From positions 1 through 38,127 of the forward strand of contig CAXSDR010000023.1 in assembly GCA_964236445.1 (NCBI GenBank): a stretch of 38,127 bases of DNA. The letters run 5' to 3'. The translations under genes were made by a program, and so were the position numbers. Position 1 is the stretch's first letter. Each line of letters starts with the position of its first letter. This document shows positions 22,048 through 30,910 of the stretch, one piece after another. The DNA comes from CAXSDR01 sp964236445 (lineage in GTDB: Bacteria > Actinomycetota > Actinomycetes > Motilibacterales > Motilibacteraceae). The notes beneath the pieces are model-generated. The model searched no databases. It saw nothing but the letters and a program-made list of their open reading frames with translations, and was not told where the DNA came from.

Positions 22048-23576
22048 GAGTCAGGGCCGGGCGCCGGCACCGCGACACCGTGGGTCTGGGCTTCGGCGGC
22101 ATGGGCGATGTTGCGCGCCATGTCGCCGAAGACCACCCCGTGGAACGGCATGACGCTCCACCAGTAGGCCTGGCCCGCGAGCCCGTGCGGATGGAACGTG
22201 GCCCGCTGCCCGTAGACCGTGCGCGAACCGCCTCCCTCGACGGGCTCCTCCCGCACCGAGAGCTCCAGCCACGCCAGCCCCGGCAACCGCATCTCCGCCC
22301 TCAGCCGCAGCAGCGAGCCGTCGATGACCTCCTCCACGCGCCAGAAGTCCAGGGCGTCCCCGATGAAGAGGTCGTCGGGGTTGCGGCGACCACGCCGCAG
22401 CCCCGGACCGCCGCTGACCCGGTCGAGCAGACCGCGTACGCGCCAGGCGAGGGCGAACGAATACCACCCCCGCTCCCCGCCGATGCCTTCGATGACCCGC
22501 CACAGCGCGTCGGGCGACGCGTTCACGACGCGCTCGCGCTCGTCGAGATAGAGGTCGCCGCCGGCCCAGCCGGGATCGCTCGGCAGCGGGTCGCTCGGGG
22601 CGCCCGGGGTAGACGCCGAGCTCCAGCTGCTGGGCACCCGCTGCTCACGGATGCGGGTGAGTGCCAGCTCGAGCGCCCGGGAGAAGCCCGTGAGCCCGTC
22701 GACCGGGTCGGGCACGTAGGCCGCGATGTCGTGCTCATGACAGACCACGGTGTTGCGCAGCGACTCCACCAGCGGGCGGGCGATCGACTTGGGCACCGGT
22801 GTCACCACGCTGACCCAGTGGCTCGACAGTGCCGGCGACAGCACGGGCAGCGCCAGGATGCGCCGGCGCGGCAGATGTGCCACCGCGGCGAACCCCTGCA
22901 TCATGTCGGCGTAGGTCAGCACGTCGGGGCCGCCGATATCGAAGACGCGGCTCACCTCGGCCGGGAGCCCGGCGCACCCGACGAGGTAGTGCAGCACGTC
23001 GCGGATGGCGATCGGCTGGACCTTGTTGACCACCCACTTCGGCGTGACCATGACGGGCAGCCGCTGCGTCAGATAGCGCAGCATCTCGAACGACGCAGAG
23101 CCCGAGCCGAGGATGATCGCCGCACGGAGGACCGCGGTGGGTACGCCGCTGGCGAGCAGGATCTCGCCGACCTCTTCGCGCGACCGCAGGTGCGGGGAGA
23201 GCTCCTCGTCGTCAGGGACGAGGCCGCCGAGATAGACGATGCGCCCGACTCCTGCGCGCTTCGCCGCCTCGGCGAACGTCGTGGCCAGGCGCCGGTCGGT
23301 TCCGGCGAACATCGGTCCCGTGGTCAACGCGTGGACGAGGTAGTAGGCGACGTCCACCCCCTCGCACGCTGCCCCGATCTTCTCGGCGTCTCCCACATCG
23401 CCGCGCGCCACCTCGACGTGGGCGATCCACGGCTGGTCGCGCAGCCGTTCCGGATGGCGGGCAACGACGCGCACCCGATGGCCCGCTGTCAGCAGCTCGG
23501 GGACGAGGCGTCCGCCGATGTAGCCGGTGGCACCGGTGACGAGGCACAGGAGGCCGTGGTCGGGGTCTGCGGTCAT
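22044..23576 (-). CDS. NAD(P)-binding SDR-type protein with C-terminal DUF2867
   Basis: A 510-residue two-domain protein. The N-terminal atypical SDR Rossmann domain opens with VTGATGYIGGRLVPELL and continues through NmrA-like segments (VYLGGLVPDDEELSPHLRSREEVGEIL, DIGGPDVLTYADMM). The C-terminal DUF2867 (about residues 345-500; GWYSFALAWRVRGLLDRVSGG ... LPGLAWLELSV ... FGDMARNIA) is a SRPBCC-like lipid-binding-fold domain usually fused to such SDRs. The substrate is unknown; a role with hydrophobic or quinone-like ligands is speculation. ATG at 23576 begins MTADPDHG; 9 upstream codons from 23603 are not conserved. It is transcribed in the same direction as the MscS gene upstream. Confidence 0.88.
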   Translation of the reverse strand: MTADPDHGLLCLVTGATGYIGGRLVPELLTAGHRVRVVARHPERLRDQPWIAHVEVARGDVGDAEKIGAACEGVDVAYYLVHALTTGPMFAGTDRRLATTFAEAAKRAGVGRIVYLGGLVPDDEELSPHLRSREEVGEILLASGVPTAVLRAAIILGSGSASFEMLRYLTQRLPVMVTPKWVVNKVQPIAIRDVLHYLVGCAGLPAEVSRVFDIGGPDVLTYADMMQGFAAVAHLPRRRILALPVLSPALSSHWVSVVTPVPKSIARPLVESLRNTVVCHEHDIAAYVPDPVDGLTGFSRALELALTRIREQRVPSSWSSASTPGAPSDPLPSDPGWAGGDLYLDERERVVNASPDALWRVIEGIGGERGWYSFALAWRVRGLLDRVSGGPGLRRGRRNPDDLFIGDALDFWRVEEVIDGSLLRLRAEMRLPGLAWLELSVREEPVEGGGSRTVYGQRATFHPHGLAGQAYWWSVMPFHGVVFGDMARNIAHAAEAQTHGVAVPAPGPDS

Positions 23577-23642
23577 GACCCCATGGTCGACCCCGCAGGG
23601 CACCGGCGCATCTGCGCTGGGTGTCGAAGCCGGCAGTCGACG

Positions 23643-24797
23643 CTAGGCCTTCGGTGCCCGCGCGGGGGGCAGCTCCTCCTCCGTGACACCGACGCCGTCG
23701 GCATGCACGGTGACCGGAACACCACCGCCGACGTCCGCCGCAGCCACCGTGACCGGTGGTCCGTCCGTCGGGCCGCCCGGCGACGCGCCGACCCACATCG
23801 TGCGCGAGGTCGGGGGACTGACGCCGGCGGCATCGAACGCCCCCTTGATGCGCCGGCGCAGCTCACGCGCGACGTCCCACTGCTTGAGCGGCTCGGTCTT
23901 GATGACGAGGCGTACGACCACCGCCTCGGCCGAGAGGGCCTCGACACCCCACACCTCCGGATCCTCCGTGATCAGCTCGCGCCAGTCGTCCTCGTTGCGC
24001 ATGGCGAGCGACACGTCAGCCAGGATCTGTTTCACCTGGTCGATGTCGCTGGTGTAGGCGACCTGCACGTCGAGCACGGCGCGCGCCCAGCCCTGGCTCA
24101 TGTTGCCGACGCGCAGCACTTCACCGTTGCGGACATACCAGACGGCGCCGTTGACGTCGCGCAGCCGCGTGACCCGCAGGCCCACCGCTTCGACGACACC
24201 GGTGGCCGAGCCGAGATCGACCACGTCACCCACGCCGTACTGGTCCTCGATGACGAGGAAGATGCCCGAGAGGAAGTCCTTCACCAGCGTCTGTGCGCCG
24301 AAGCCCAGAGCCACGCCCAGGATGCCGGCGCTGGCGATCAACGGTGCGGTGTTGAGGCCGACCTCGCCGAGGATCATCAGCAGGGCGACGCAGATGACGG
24401 CACCGGTCGTGATGCTGCGGAGCACCGAACCCATCGTCTCGGCGCGCTGTTTGCGCCGCTCCGACAGCAGCGGGCCGTCGAGGAACGGTGACCGTTTGGA
24501 TGCCCGTGCGATGACTCCTGGAACGGTGCCCTCGGCGATGCTGAAGGTCGTCCGCGTGATGAGGCGGTGCAGGACCCCGCGGGCGATGACCGCGAGCAGC
24601 ACGATGAAAAGAATCATGACCGGCTTGGCGAGCAGCCAGTCGACCAGCGTGCCGGCAGTGTGGCTGCCGGTCCGGTCACTGACCCAGCGGCACGCCCCGT
24701 CGGCGTGCTTCCAGCACGGCGGCCTGTCGAGGAAGGCTCCGACGGGACCCGCGCTCGGGCTGGTGCTCGGCGACGGACCCGAGGCGGCCGCGAGCAT
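23643..24797 (-). CDS. Small-conductance mechanosensitive channel, MscS family
   Basis: A 384-residue MscS-type channel. After a short extracytoplasmic N-terminus come three membrane segments: about residues 58-75, 125-145, and the pore-lining TM3 ASAGILGVALGFGAQTLVKDFLSGIFLV (Gly/Ala packing). The beta domain VGDVVDLGSATGVVEAVGLRVTRLRDVNGAVWYVRNGEV and the alpha/beta vestibule domain follow, then a Pro/Ala-rich tail. It releases solutes on osmotic downshock. ATG at 24797 is 2 nt after the stop of the prolyl oligopeptidase gene, so translation is likely coupled. Confidence 0.95.
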   Translation of the reverse strand: MLAAASGPSPSTSPSAGPVGAFLDRPPCWKHADGACRWVSDRTGSHTAGTLVDWLLAKPVMILFIVLLAVIARGVLHRLITRTTFSIAEGTVPGVIARASKRSPFLDGPLLSERRKQRAETMGSVLRSITTGAVICVALLMILGEVGLNTAPLIASAGILGVALGFGAQTLVKDFLSGIFLVIEDQYGVGDVVDLGSATGVVEAVGLRVTRLRDVNGAVWYVRNGEVLRVGNMSQGWARAVLDVQVAYTSDIDQVKQILADVSLAMRNEDDWRELITEDPEVWGVEALSAEAVVVRLVIKTEPLKQWDVARELRRRIKGAFDAAGVSPPTSRTMWVGASPGGPTDGPPVTVAAADVGGGVPVTVHADGVGVTEEELPPARAPKA

Positions 24798-24799
24798 CC

Positions 24800-26899
24800 T
24801 CAGAGCGCCAGACCCGTCGCGTGCGCGAGGAAGCAGGTCGTCTCCACAGCGAGGTCGACAGAGCGGGACATCGCCCGGGCGCCGTGGCCGACATCGAGCT
24901 CGCGCCGGACGAGGATCGGTCGGTCCGCGGTCGTCGCGTGCTGCAGGGCGGCGGCGAGCTTGCGTGCATGCAGCGGATCGACGCGGGTGTCGCCGTCGAA
25001 GACGGTGAACAGCGTGGTGGGGTAGTCGATGCCGTCGCTGACACGGTGGTAGGGGGAGTAGGAGAGCAGCCAGCCGAGCTGCTCGGGGTCCTCGGCCGTT
25101 CCGTATTCCACCGACCAGGTGGCGCCGAGACCGAACTTCTCATAGCGCACCATGTCGAGCAGTGGTGCCGAGCACACCACCGCGGCGAAGAGTTCCGGTC
25201 GCTGGGTCAGTGCCGCACCCACGAGCAGGCCACCGTTGCTGCCGCCACTGACGGCCAGCTGCGCGCTCGTCGTCCAGCCGTCGGCGATGAGCTTCTCGGC
25301 TGCCGCGTGGAAGTCGTCGAAGACGTTCTGCTTGTTGGCAAGCATGCCGTCCCGGTGCCACTGCTCGCCTTCTTCCGAGCCTCCGCGCAGGCACGCGACG
25401 GCATAGACGCCGCCGGCCTCGACCCAGGCGAGGATTCCGGCGGAGTAGCCCGGCCCGAGGGGTACGCCGAACCCGCCGTAGCCATAGAGCACAGTGGGTC
25501 GCGGCCCCTCGGGGGTCGACGTGGGTGAGATCACGAACATGCGCACGATCGTGCCGTCCAGCGAGGAATAGGCGATGTGCTCGACGTGGACATCGGGAAC
25601 GTCGACAACGCCTGGAGCAGCTGCCCACTGCGAGGTCTCGCCGGTTCTCGCGTCAAATCGAAAGACCGAAGATGGATTCGTGTGATCGGAATACCCGAAC
25701 CACGCTTCGTGTCCGCCCTCCGGTCGCGCGCTGATCCCGCCGATCGACCCGAGGCCCGGCAACGGCACGGAGGACGTCAGGCGGCCGGTGGCGAGCTCGT
25801 GGGCCGTCAGCTCCGAGACGGCGTGCCGGGTCCAGGAGCACAGCAGCACCTTCGCGTCGCCGAGCTCGTCGCCGTCGAGCACGGCATAGGACTCGAGCAC
25901 AGCCTCCGGGTCCTCGCTGACGAGGTCGACCCACCGGTCGTGCGCCAGGTCCGCGGGGTCGGCGATGCAGAGCCGGCCGCGCGGTGCGTCGCGGTCGGTG
26001 AAGAGGTAGGCGCGGCCGTCCCGACCGACGTGCACGCCGGTCTGGGCGTCGACGGTGTCGTCCTGCACCGCCACGAAGCTGGGTGACTCCGCGGACGACG
26101 ACTCGAGGTCGGCGACCCACAGCGCGTTGCGTGGTGCCGTGCCCGTGGAGGCGCTCACCGCCAGCCAGCGCCCGTCCATCGAGACGGAGACGCCGTAGTA
26201 GTCACGCAGGTCACGCCCGGCGCCGAAGATCTCGATGTCGGTCTGCGGGTCGGTGCCGAGCCGGTGCAGCCACACACGCCGGTGGTATTGCTGCTCGTCC
26301 GGCGGCAGTCCCTCGGGCGCGAGGCGGCGTACATAGAAGAACTCCTTGCCGCCGGGGAGCCAGGCGACGGGGGAGTAGCGAGCGCGGTCGATGGGGCCGT
26401 CCACCAGCTCGCCGGTCGTGACGTCGACGACCCGCAGCACCGACTCCTCGGTGCCGCCCTCGGAGACCTGGTAGGCGAGGAGGTGGCCTTCTTTCGTCGG
26501 CTGCCACGAGTCGAGCGTGGTGAGCCCGGAGGCGTCCATGGCGATGGGGTCCAGCAGCACCCGCTCTGCCCCGTCGGGGTCGACGGTCAGCAGGACGGCG
26601 TGCTCCTGCTCGGCGGTACGTCGCATGAAGAACTGCCGCTCTGCGCGCCACGAAGGAGCCGACACGACCCCGGCCGCCAGCAGGGCGCGTACGCGCTGGC
26701 GCACCGTGTCCCGACCCGGCAGGGAGGCGAGGTGATCGGTCCAGATGGCGTCCTGCGCCCGCGACCAGTCGGCCGTGCGCTGATCGGAGGCCTCCTCCAG
26801 CCAGCGGTAGGGATCGGCCACGGTGTGGCGGGGATCGCTCTCGGGCAGCTGCTCGACGATGTCGAGGCGGGGGGCGCTCGGATAAGACGGCCGGGTCAT
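24800..26899 (-). CDS. Prolyl oligopeptidase family serine peptidase (S9A)
   Basis: A 699-residue cytoplasmic peptidase that cleaves short peptides after proline (or, in oligopeptidase B relatives, basic residues). The N-terminal part is a seven-bladed propeller; DPYRWLEE near residue 30 is the family entry motif. The alpha/beta-hydrolase domain carries Ser554 in GGSNGG, the triad Asp in DGDTRVDP (~635-642) and His672 in DVGHGA. The GGSNGGLL context and RGGSEEGEQWH favour the prolyl endopeptidase branch. ATG at 26899 lies 6 nt after TAGGGT (26906-26911, minus strand), a leaderless-type promoter. The MscS gene follows it directly. Confidence 0.94.
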   Translation of the reverse strand: MTRPSYPSAPRLDIVEQLPESDPRHTVADPYRWLEEASDQRTADWSRAQDAIWTDHLASLPGRDTVRQRVRALLAAGVVSAPSWRAERQFFMRRTAEQEHAVLLTVDPDGAERVLLDPIAMDASGLTTLDSWQPTKEGHLLAYQVSEGGTEESVLRVVDVTTGELVDGPIDRARYSPVAWLPGGKEFFYVRRLAPEGLPPDEQQYHRRVWLHRLGTDPQTDIEIFGAGRDLRDYYGVSVSMDGRWLAVSASTGTAPRNALWVADLESSSAESPSFVAVQDDTVDAQTGVHVGRDGRAYLFTDRDAPRGRLCIADPADLAHDRWVDLVSEDPEAVLESYAVLDGDELGDAKVLLCSWTRHAVSELTAHELATGRLTSSVPLPGLGSIGGISARPEGGHEAWFGYSDHTNPSSVFRFDARTGETSQWAAAPGVVDVPDVHVEHIAYSSLDGTIVRMFVISPTSTPEGPRPTVLYGYGGFGVPLGPGYSAGILAWVEAGGVYAVACLRGGSEEGEQWHRDGMLANKQNVFDDFHAAAEKLIADGWTTSAQLAVSGGSNGGLLVGAALTQRPELFAAVVCSAPLLDMVRYEKFGLGATWSVEYGTAEDPEQLGWLLSYSPYHRVSDGIDYPTTLFTVFDGDTRVDPLHARKLAAALQHATTADRPILVRRELDVGHGARAMSRSVDLAVETTCFLAHATGLAL

Positions 26900-27056
26900 T
26901 CCGCGACCCTATGACGCGGTCCGGATTTACATCGTGGCGAATCGGCGCATCGGCAGCCACACTTGGGGGTGGGGGCCCGGTCGGCGCGAGCAGCGACGTC
27001 AGCTGGGCCGGGCGACGTTGGCTCGTTGCGCTGGACGAAGACCGAGGTTGGCACTG

Positions 27057-27611
27057 GTGGGGCAGACGCGTGAAGCTCTTGTGCTCAATGCGACCTACGA
27101 GCCGCTGTGCACCGTGCCGCAGCGGCGAGCCCTGCTGCTGGTCGTCGCAGGCAAGGCGGTCGCCGTCGAGCTTGCCGACCGGGCCGTGCACAGTGCGTCG
27201 CTGACGCTGCAGGTCCCCTCCGTCGTCAAGCTCGCGAGGTTCGTGCGCGTCCCCTACCGCGCGGGCGTGCCGCTGACCCGGCGTGCGCTGTTCGCTCGCG
27301 ACGGCGGGCGTTGCGCCTACTGCGGCGCGAGCGCGGCGACGATCGACCATGTGATCCCCCGCAGCCGCGGTGGCCGGCACACCTGGGACAACGTGGTCTC
27401 GGCCTGTCACCGCTGCAACCACCAGAAAGCCGACCGCGCCGTCCATGAGCTGGGGTGGCGGCTGCGGACCGTGCCGCGCCAGCCCACAGGCGCAGCGTGG
27501 CGGATCCTCGGGTCGGGCCGCTCGGACCCCTCCTGGGAGCCCTATCTCGTCGGCTACGGCGTCGTTCTCAGCCCTCTCCTGAGCGTCGGCAGTCTGGAAC
27601 TGCCCGCATGA
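27057..27611 (+). CDS. HNH endonuclease family protein
   Basis: A 184-residue protein. The N-terminal portion (ALVLNATYEPLCTVPQRRALLLVVAGKA) is the conserved head of a widespread actinobacterial HNH family. The HNH core follows: FARDGGRCAYCGAS, TIDHVIPRSRGG, WDNVVSACHRCNHQKADR, with two CxxC zinc pairs and the DH catalytic pair. It probably has metal-dependent nuclease activity; the cellular role of this family is not established. GTG at 27057 with GAGG (27044-27047) upstream is chosen because conservation starts there. From memory, the equivalent gene in mycobacteria (Rv2469c) also lies near pepN and glbO. Confidence 0.9.
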   Translation: MGQTREALVLNATYEPLCTVPQRRALLLVVAGKAVAVELADRAVHSASLTLQVPSVVKLARFVRVPYRAGVPLTRRALFARDGGRCAYCGASAATIDHVIPRSRGGRHTWDNVVSACHRCNHQKADRAVHELGWRLRTVPRQPTGAAWRILGSGRSDPSWEPYLVGYGVVLSPLLSVGSLELPA

Positions 27612-27720
27612 CGCCGGAACCGTCCCGATAGCGTTCCGCGTGACGAAAAAACCGGCTGGGCAAGGACGTTGCTACGGCGGCCGCACGGTCGGCGACAGCC
27701 ACGACAGAGGGAGTTCGCTG

Positions 27721-29943
27721 GTGCCCGCGCAGACACAGACCGATCCCGGTGCACCGGGAGTGGCGAGGTCGGCAGCGCCCGGTGGGTCCGATGACCCGCC
27801 CCGTACGCCCAGTGACGCGCTGACGTCCCTGGCCAAGGCGTACGGCGTGGCGACGGAGTTCTACGACTGGCGGGGCAGTCACCGCACGGTCAGCGAAGAC
27901 ACCATCCTCGCCGTGCTTCGCGCGATCGGGATCGCGGCCTCGACCCCCGACGAGGTCGCCGACGCGCTCGCGGCCGCAGCCGAGCTGCCGTGGCGCCAGA
28001 TGCTGCCACCGAGCGTCATCGTGCGCTCGGGTCACCAGCAGCGGGTGCCCGTGCACGTCCGGCACGGAGACTCCGTCGACGTCGTGATCTGTCTCGAGAG
28101 CGGTGCGGAGATCGCGGCCAGCCAGCTCGACGCCTATGTCGAGCCGCGCATGATCGACGCGGGGCTGGTCGGTGAGGCGACCTACGCCATCCCGGCCGAT
28201 CTGCCGCTGGGCTACCACGAGATCCGTGCCGTGAGCGGCGCCGCCTCGGCCGCCAGCCCGCTCATCGTGACGCCTGCCCACCTCGGGCTCCCGGCCGACC
28301 TCGGTCGCCAGTGGGGGTTCATGACCCAGCTCTACGCGATGCGCTCCTCGCGCTCCTGGGGCACGGGCGACCTCGCCGACCTCGCCGAGCTGGCGCGCTG
28401 GAGCGGCTCGGAGCTCGGTGCCGGGTTCGTGCTCGTCAACCCGTTGCACGCGGCGCAGCCGGTCGCGCCGATGGAGCCGTCGCCCTACCTCCCAGCCACC
28501 CGGCGTTTCGTCAACCCGCTCTATCTGCACGTCGAGGACGTCGCCGAGGTCGGTGGCCTCTCGCCCGAGGCGACCACCCGCCTGACGTGGACGACGTGGG
28601 TGCAGACCGAGGGCGTACGAGGGCAGGAGCGCCTCGACCGCGACAGCGTCTGGGCCGCCAAGGCCGCGGCGCTCGAGGAGCTGCACGGGGTCGCCCGCAG
28701 CGAGGCGCGGGAGGCTTCCTACCGGGAGTTCGTGCAGCGCGAAGGTCCGGGGCTCGTCGACTTCGCCACCTGGTGCGCTCTGGCAGAGGTGCACGGGCTG
28801 CCCTGGCAGGACTGGCCCGATGAGCTGCGGGCGCCGCAGTCGCCGGCAGTCACGGCAGCGCGCGCTGCGTTGAGCGGGCGGGTGGACTTCTACTGCTGGC
28901 TGCAGTGGCTGCTCGACGAGCAGCTGGCGGCGGTGCAGCAGACGGCGCTCGACGCCGGCATGGCGCTCGGGGTCGTGCATGACCTCGCGGTGGGCGTGCA
29001 CCCGAGCGGTGCCGATGCGTGGGCGCTGCAGGACTCGCTGATGCTCGGCGTCAGCGTGGGTGCCCCGCCGGACGCGTTCAACCAGCAGGGTCAGGACTGG
29101 TCACAGCCGCCGTGGCGGCCCACGGAGCTCGCGAGAACGGGCTATGCCGCCTACCGTGACATGCTGCGCACGATTCTGCGCCACTGCGGCGGCCTTCGCG
29201 TCGACCACATCCTGGGCCTCTTCCGCCTCTGGCTCGTTCCCGCCGGCGCGACGCCCGACCAGGGCACCTACCTCACCTACGACGCCGAGGCGTTCGTCGG
29301 CATCCTCACGCTCGAGGCTCAGCGCGCCGGAGCTGTCGTGGTCGGCGAGGACCTGGGTGTGGTGGCCCCCGGCGTACGAGACACGCTGCGCGAGCGCGGC
29401 GTCCTCGGCACGTCGTTGCTGTGGTTCGAGCGGGACTGGGACGCCGACATCCCGCTCCCGCCCGACCGCTGGCGCGAGCTGTCGCTCGCGACCGTCACCA
29501 CCCATGACCTGCCGCCGACCGCGGGCTACCTCGCCGGCGAGCACATCCGCATCCGTGACGAGCTCGGCCTGCTGACCCGCTCGGTGGACGACGAGCGCGC
29601 CGCCAACGACGCCGACCTCTCGTCGTGGCGGCTCGCGCTGCGTCAGCTCGGACTGCTGGACCCGGCGGAGAACGACGAGCGAGCCGAGATCGAGGCGCTG
29701 CACGGTTTCCTGTGCCGTACGCCGGCGCGCCTTCTCGGCGTCTACCTGCCCGACGCCGTCGGTGACACCCGACCGGTGAACCAGCCGGGCACGAAGGACG
29801 AATATCCGAACTGGCGGCTGCCCCTCGTCGACGGCCAGGGACGCGACGTGCTGCTCGAGGACCTGGAGTCCAGCGAACGGGCGGTGGCACTGGCACGGGT
29901 GTTCGAGCAGCTCCGGACCGGCCCGGTAAGGTCCGGGTCGTGA
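27721..29943 (+). CDS. malQ: 4-alpha-glucanotransferase (amylomaltase, GH77)
   Basis: A 740-residue GH77 enzyme that transfers maltooligosaccharyl units between alpha-1,4-glucans in the cytoplasm. Catalytic segments: LRVDHILGLFRLW (nucleophile Asp), VVGEDLGVV (acid/base Glu) and TTHDLPPTAGY (third Asp), plus the active-site loop region PYLPATRRFVNPLYLHVED. An N-terminal ~150-residue extension is typical of the actinobacterial/E. coli-size MalQ. GTG at 27721 is chosen: GAGGGAG lies 7 nt upstream. The longer frame from GTG 27640 has TAGCGT (27629-27634) 5 nt before it; that hexamer may be the promoter of a transcript with an ~80-nt leader. It overlaps the next gene by 4 nt (GTGA). Confidence 0.94.
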   Translation: MPAQTQTDPGAPGVARSAAPGGSDDPPRTPSDALTSLAKAYGVATEFYDWRGSHRTVSEDTILAVLRAIGIAASTPDEVADALAAAAELPWRQMLPPSVIVRSGHQQRVPVHVRHGDSVDVVICLESGAEIAASQLDAYVEPRMIDAGLVGEATYAIPADLPLGYHEIRAVSGAASAASPLIVTPAHLGLPADLGRQWGFMTQLYAMRSSRSWGTGDLADLAELARWSGSELGAGFVLVNPLHAAQPVAPMEPSPYLPATRRFVNPLYLHVEDVAEVGGLSPEATTRLTWTTWVQTEGVRGQERLDRDSVWAAKAAALEELHGVARSEAREASYREFVQREGPGLVDFATWCALAEVHGLPWQDWPDELRAPQSPAVTAARAALSGRVDFYCWLQWLLDEQLAAVQQTALDAGMALGVVHDLAVGVHPSGADAWALQDSLMLGVSVGAPPDAFNQQGQDWSQPPWRPTELARTGYAAYRDMLRTILRHCGGLRVDHILGLFRLWLVPAGATPDQGTYLTYDAEAFVGILTLEAQRAGAVVVGEDLGVVAPGVRDTLRERGVLGTSLLWFERDWDADIPLPPDRWRELSLATVTTHDLPPTAGYLAGEHIRIRDELGLLTRSVDDERAANDADLSSWRLALRQLGLLDPAENDERAEIEALHGFLCRTPARLLGVYLPDAVGDTRPVNQPGTKDEYPNWRLPLVDGQGRDVLLEDLESSERAVALARVFEQLRTGPVRSGS

Positions 29944-30326
29944 CCCGCTCCCCTCGCGCAGTCGCGCGCACTGCTGTTCCGCTGGCCGGCGCCGCCATGG
30001 TGTGGATCGCCTCCTCACCCACCGCATGGGCGGCGCGACGTGACGACGGTGACCAGCCCGGTCCAGGTCTGTCCGTGCTCGAGACGCTCGGGCTCTACGT
30101 CGGCATCCCGCTGCTCGTCGTGCTCGTCGTCGCCCTGCTCACGTTCGCCCCGAGCGGTGCCCGCAGCCCGCGCTACCGACCCGGGTTGACCTGGTGGGCC
30201 GAGCCCGTGTGGATCGGCGGCCCCGCGAGCGCCATCGCCGTGCGCACCCCCGAGGCAGCGCGCCCGCCAGCAGGCGCCACCACCGCGACCTCGCAACCCA
30301 CAGGAGGCGCACGTGCCCGCTGGTGA
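29940..30326 (+). CDS. Small membrane protein, hypothetical
   Basis: A 128-residue protein. It has an N-terminal signal-like helix (AVPLAGAAMVWIASSPTAWAA), a second hydrophobic segment (LGLYVGIPLLVVLVVALLTFAP) and a Pro/Ala-rich cytoplasmic tail with WWAEPVWIGGP. The GTG start lies inside the malQ stop (GTGA), and the 3' end overlaps the DUF5130 gene by 14 nt, so three genes are translationally linked. No function assigned; pairing with DUF5130 is common in relatives (recollection). Confidence 0.8.
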   Translation: MTRSPRAVARTAVPLAGAAMVWIASSPTAWAARRDDGDQPGPGLSVLETLGLYVGIPLLVVLVVALLTFAPSGARSPRYRPGLTWWAEPVWIGGPASAIAVRTPEAARPPAGATTATSQPTGGARARW

Positions 30327-30702
30327 CGCATTCAGCTACCGCCAGCAAGCCGACATCGAGCGCGCGGTGACCTACGCGCGCACCGAAGGTCAGTTGCCGG
30401 TGTCGGTCTATGTCGGCGAGCTGGCAGCAGACAGCCGGGCAGCGGCCCTGGCCCTGCATGCTCGCCTGGCAGATCCGGCCGGCACGGTGCTGGTGGCCGT
30501 CGACCCCAGCGCCCGGCGGCTCGAGATCGTGACGGGGTCTCGGGCGCTGCGCCGTCTCGACGACCGCGCCGCTGCCCTCACCACGCTGACGATGACGGCG
30601 TCGTTCCAGGCAGGCGACCTCGCCGGGGGCATCGTGACGGGCGTACGTCAGCTCGCCGAGCACGCGCGCGCTCCCCGCAGCCTGCACGTCGACCGGCCAT
30701 AG
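30313..30702 (+). CDS. DUF5130 family protein
   Basis: A 129-residue protein matching DUF5130: FSYRQQADIERAVTYARTEGQLPVSVYVG, then LADPAGTVLVAVDPSARRLEIVTG and a C-terminal helix pair. The fold is thought to be TPM-like (alpha/beta, related to TPM phosphatase/chaperone domains); the role is unknown. GTG at 30313 follows a strong AGGAGG (30302-30307) with 5-nt spacing. It overlaps the upstream membrane-protein gene. Confidence 0.85.
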   Translation: MPAGDAFSYRQQADIERAVTYARTEGQLPVSVYVGELAADSRAAALALHARLADPAGTVLVAVDPSARRLEIVTGSRALRRLDDRAAALTTLTMTASFQAGDLAGGIVTGVRQLAEHARAPRSLHVDRP

Positions 30703-30767
30703 CCACCCACCCCCACCCCGCCCCCCCACCACCCCGCCCCCCATGCCGCCCCGCATCCCGGCCCCAT
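30703..30767 (+). other. C-rich tract (G-rich on the minus strand)
   Basis: After the DUF5130 stop, about 65 bp consist of C-runs of 3-7 separated by one or two bases, with almost no G on the plus strand. On the minus strand the many runs of three or more G fit a G-quadruplex. On the plus-strand RNA it is C-rich and G-poor like a Rho loading site, which would suit the end of the malQ-DUF5130 operon. No hairpin terminator is visible here. Confidence 0.5.
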
Positions 30768-30910
30768 AGTGATCGTGAGGTGTCGGGAGTCGCTAGAACG
30801 ACGTCAGGCGCCTCGTGACTTGCTCGTCCCCAGCTGCGCGCCGGATCGTGCTCGTGCACAGGCCCGTCGACAACCGTTCTGCCGGCCCGGTCGGGGCCAG
30901 GATTGCGGCG

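Noticed and set aside
22080..24491. 803-codon plus-strand open frame opposite the SDR and MscS genes
   Set aside because: It mirrors recognised minus-strand proteins codon by codon and has no domain pattern of its own.
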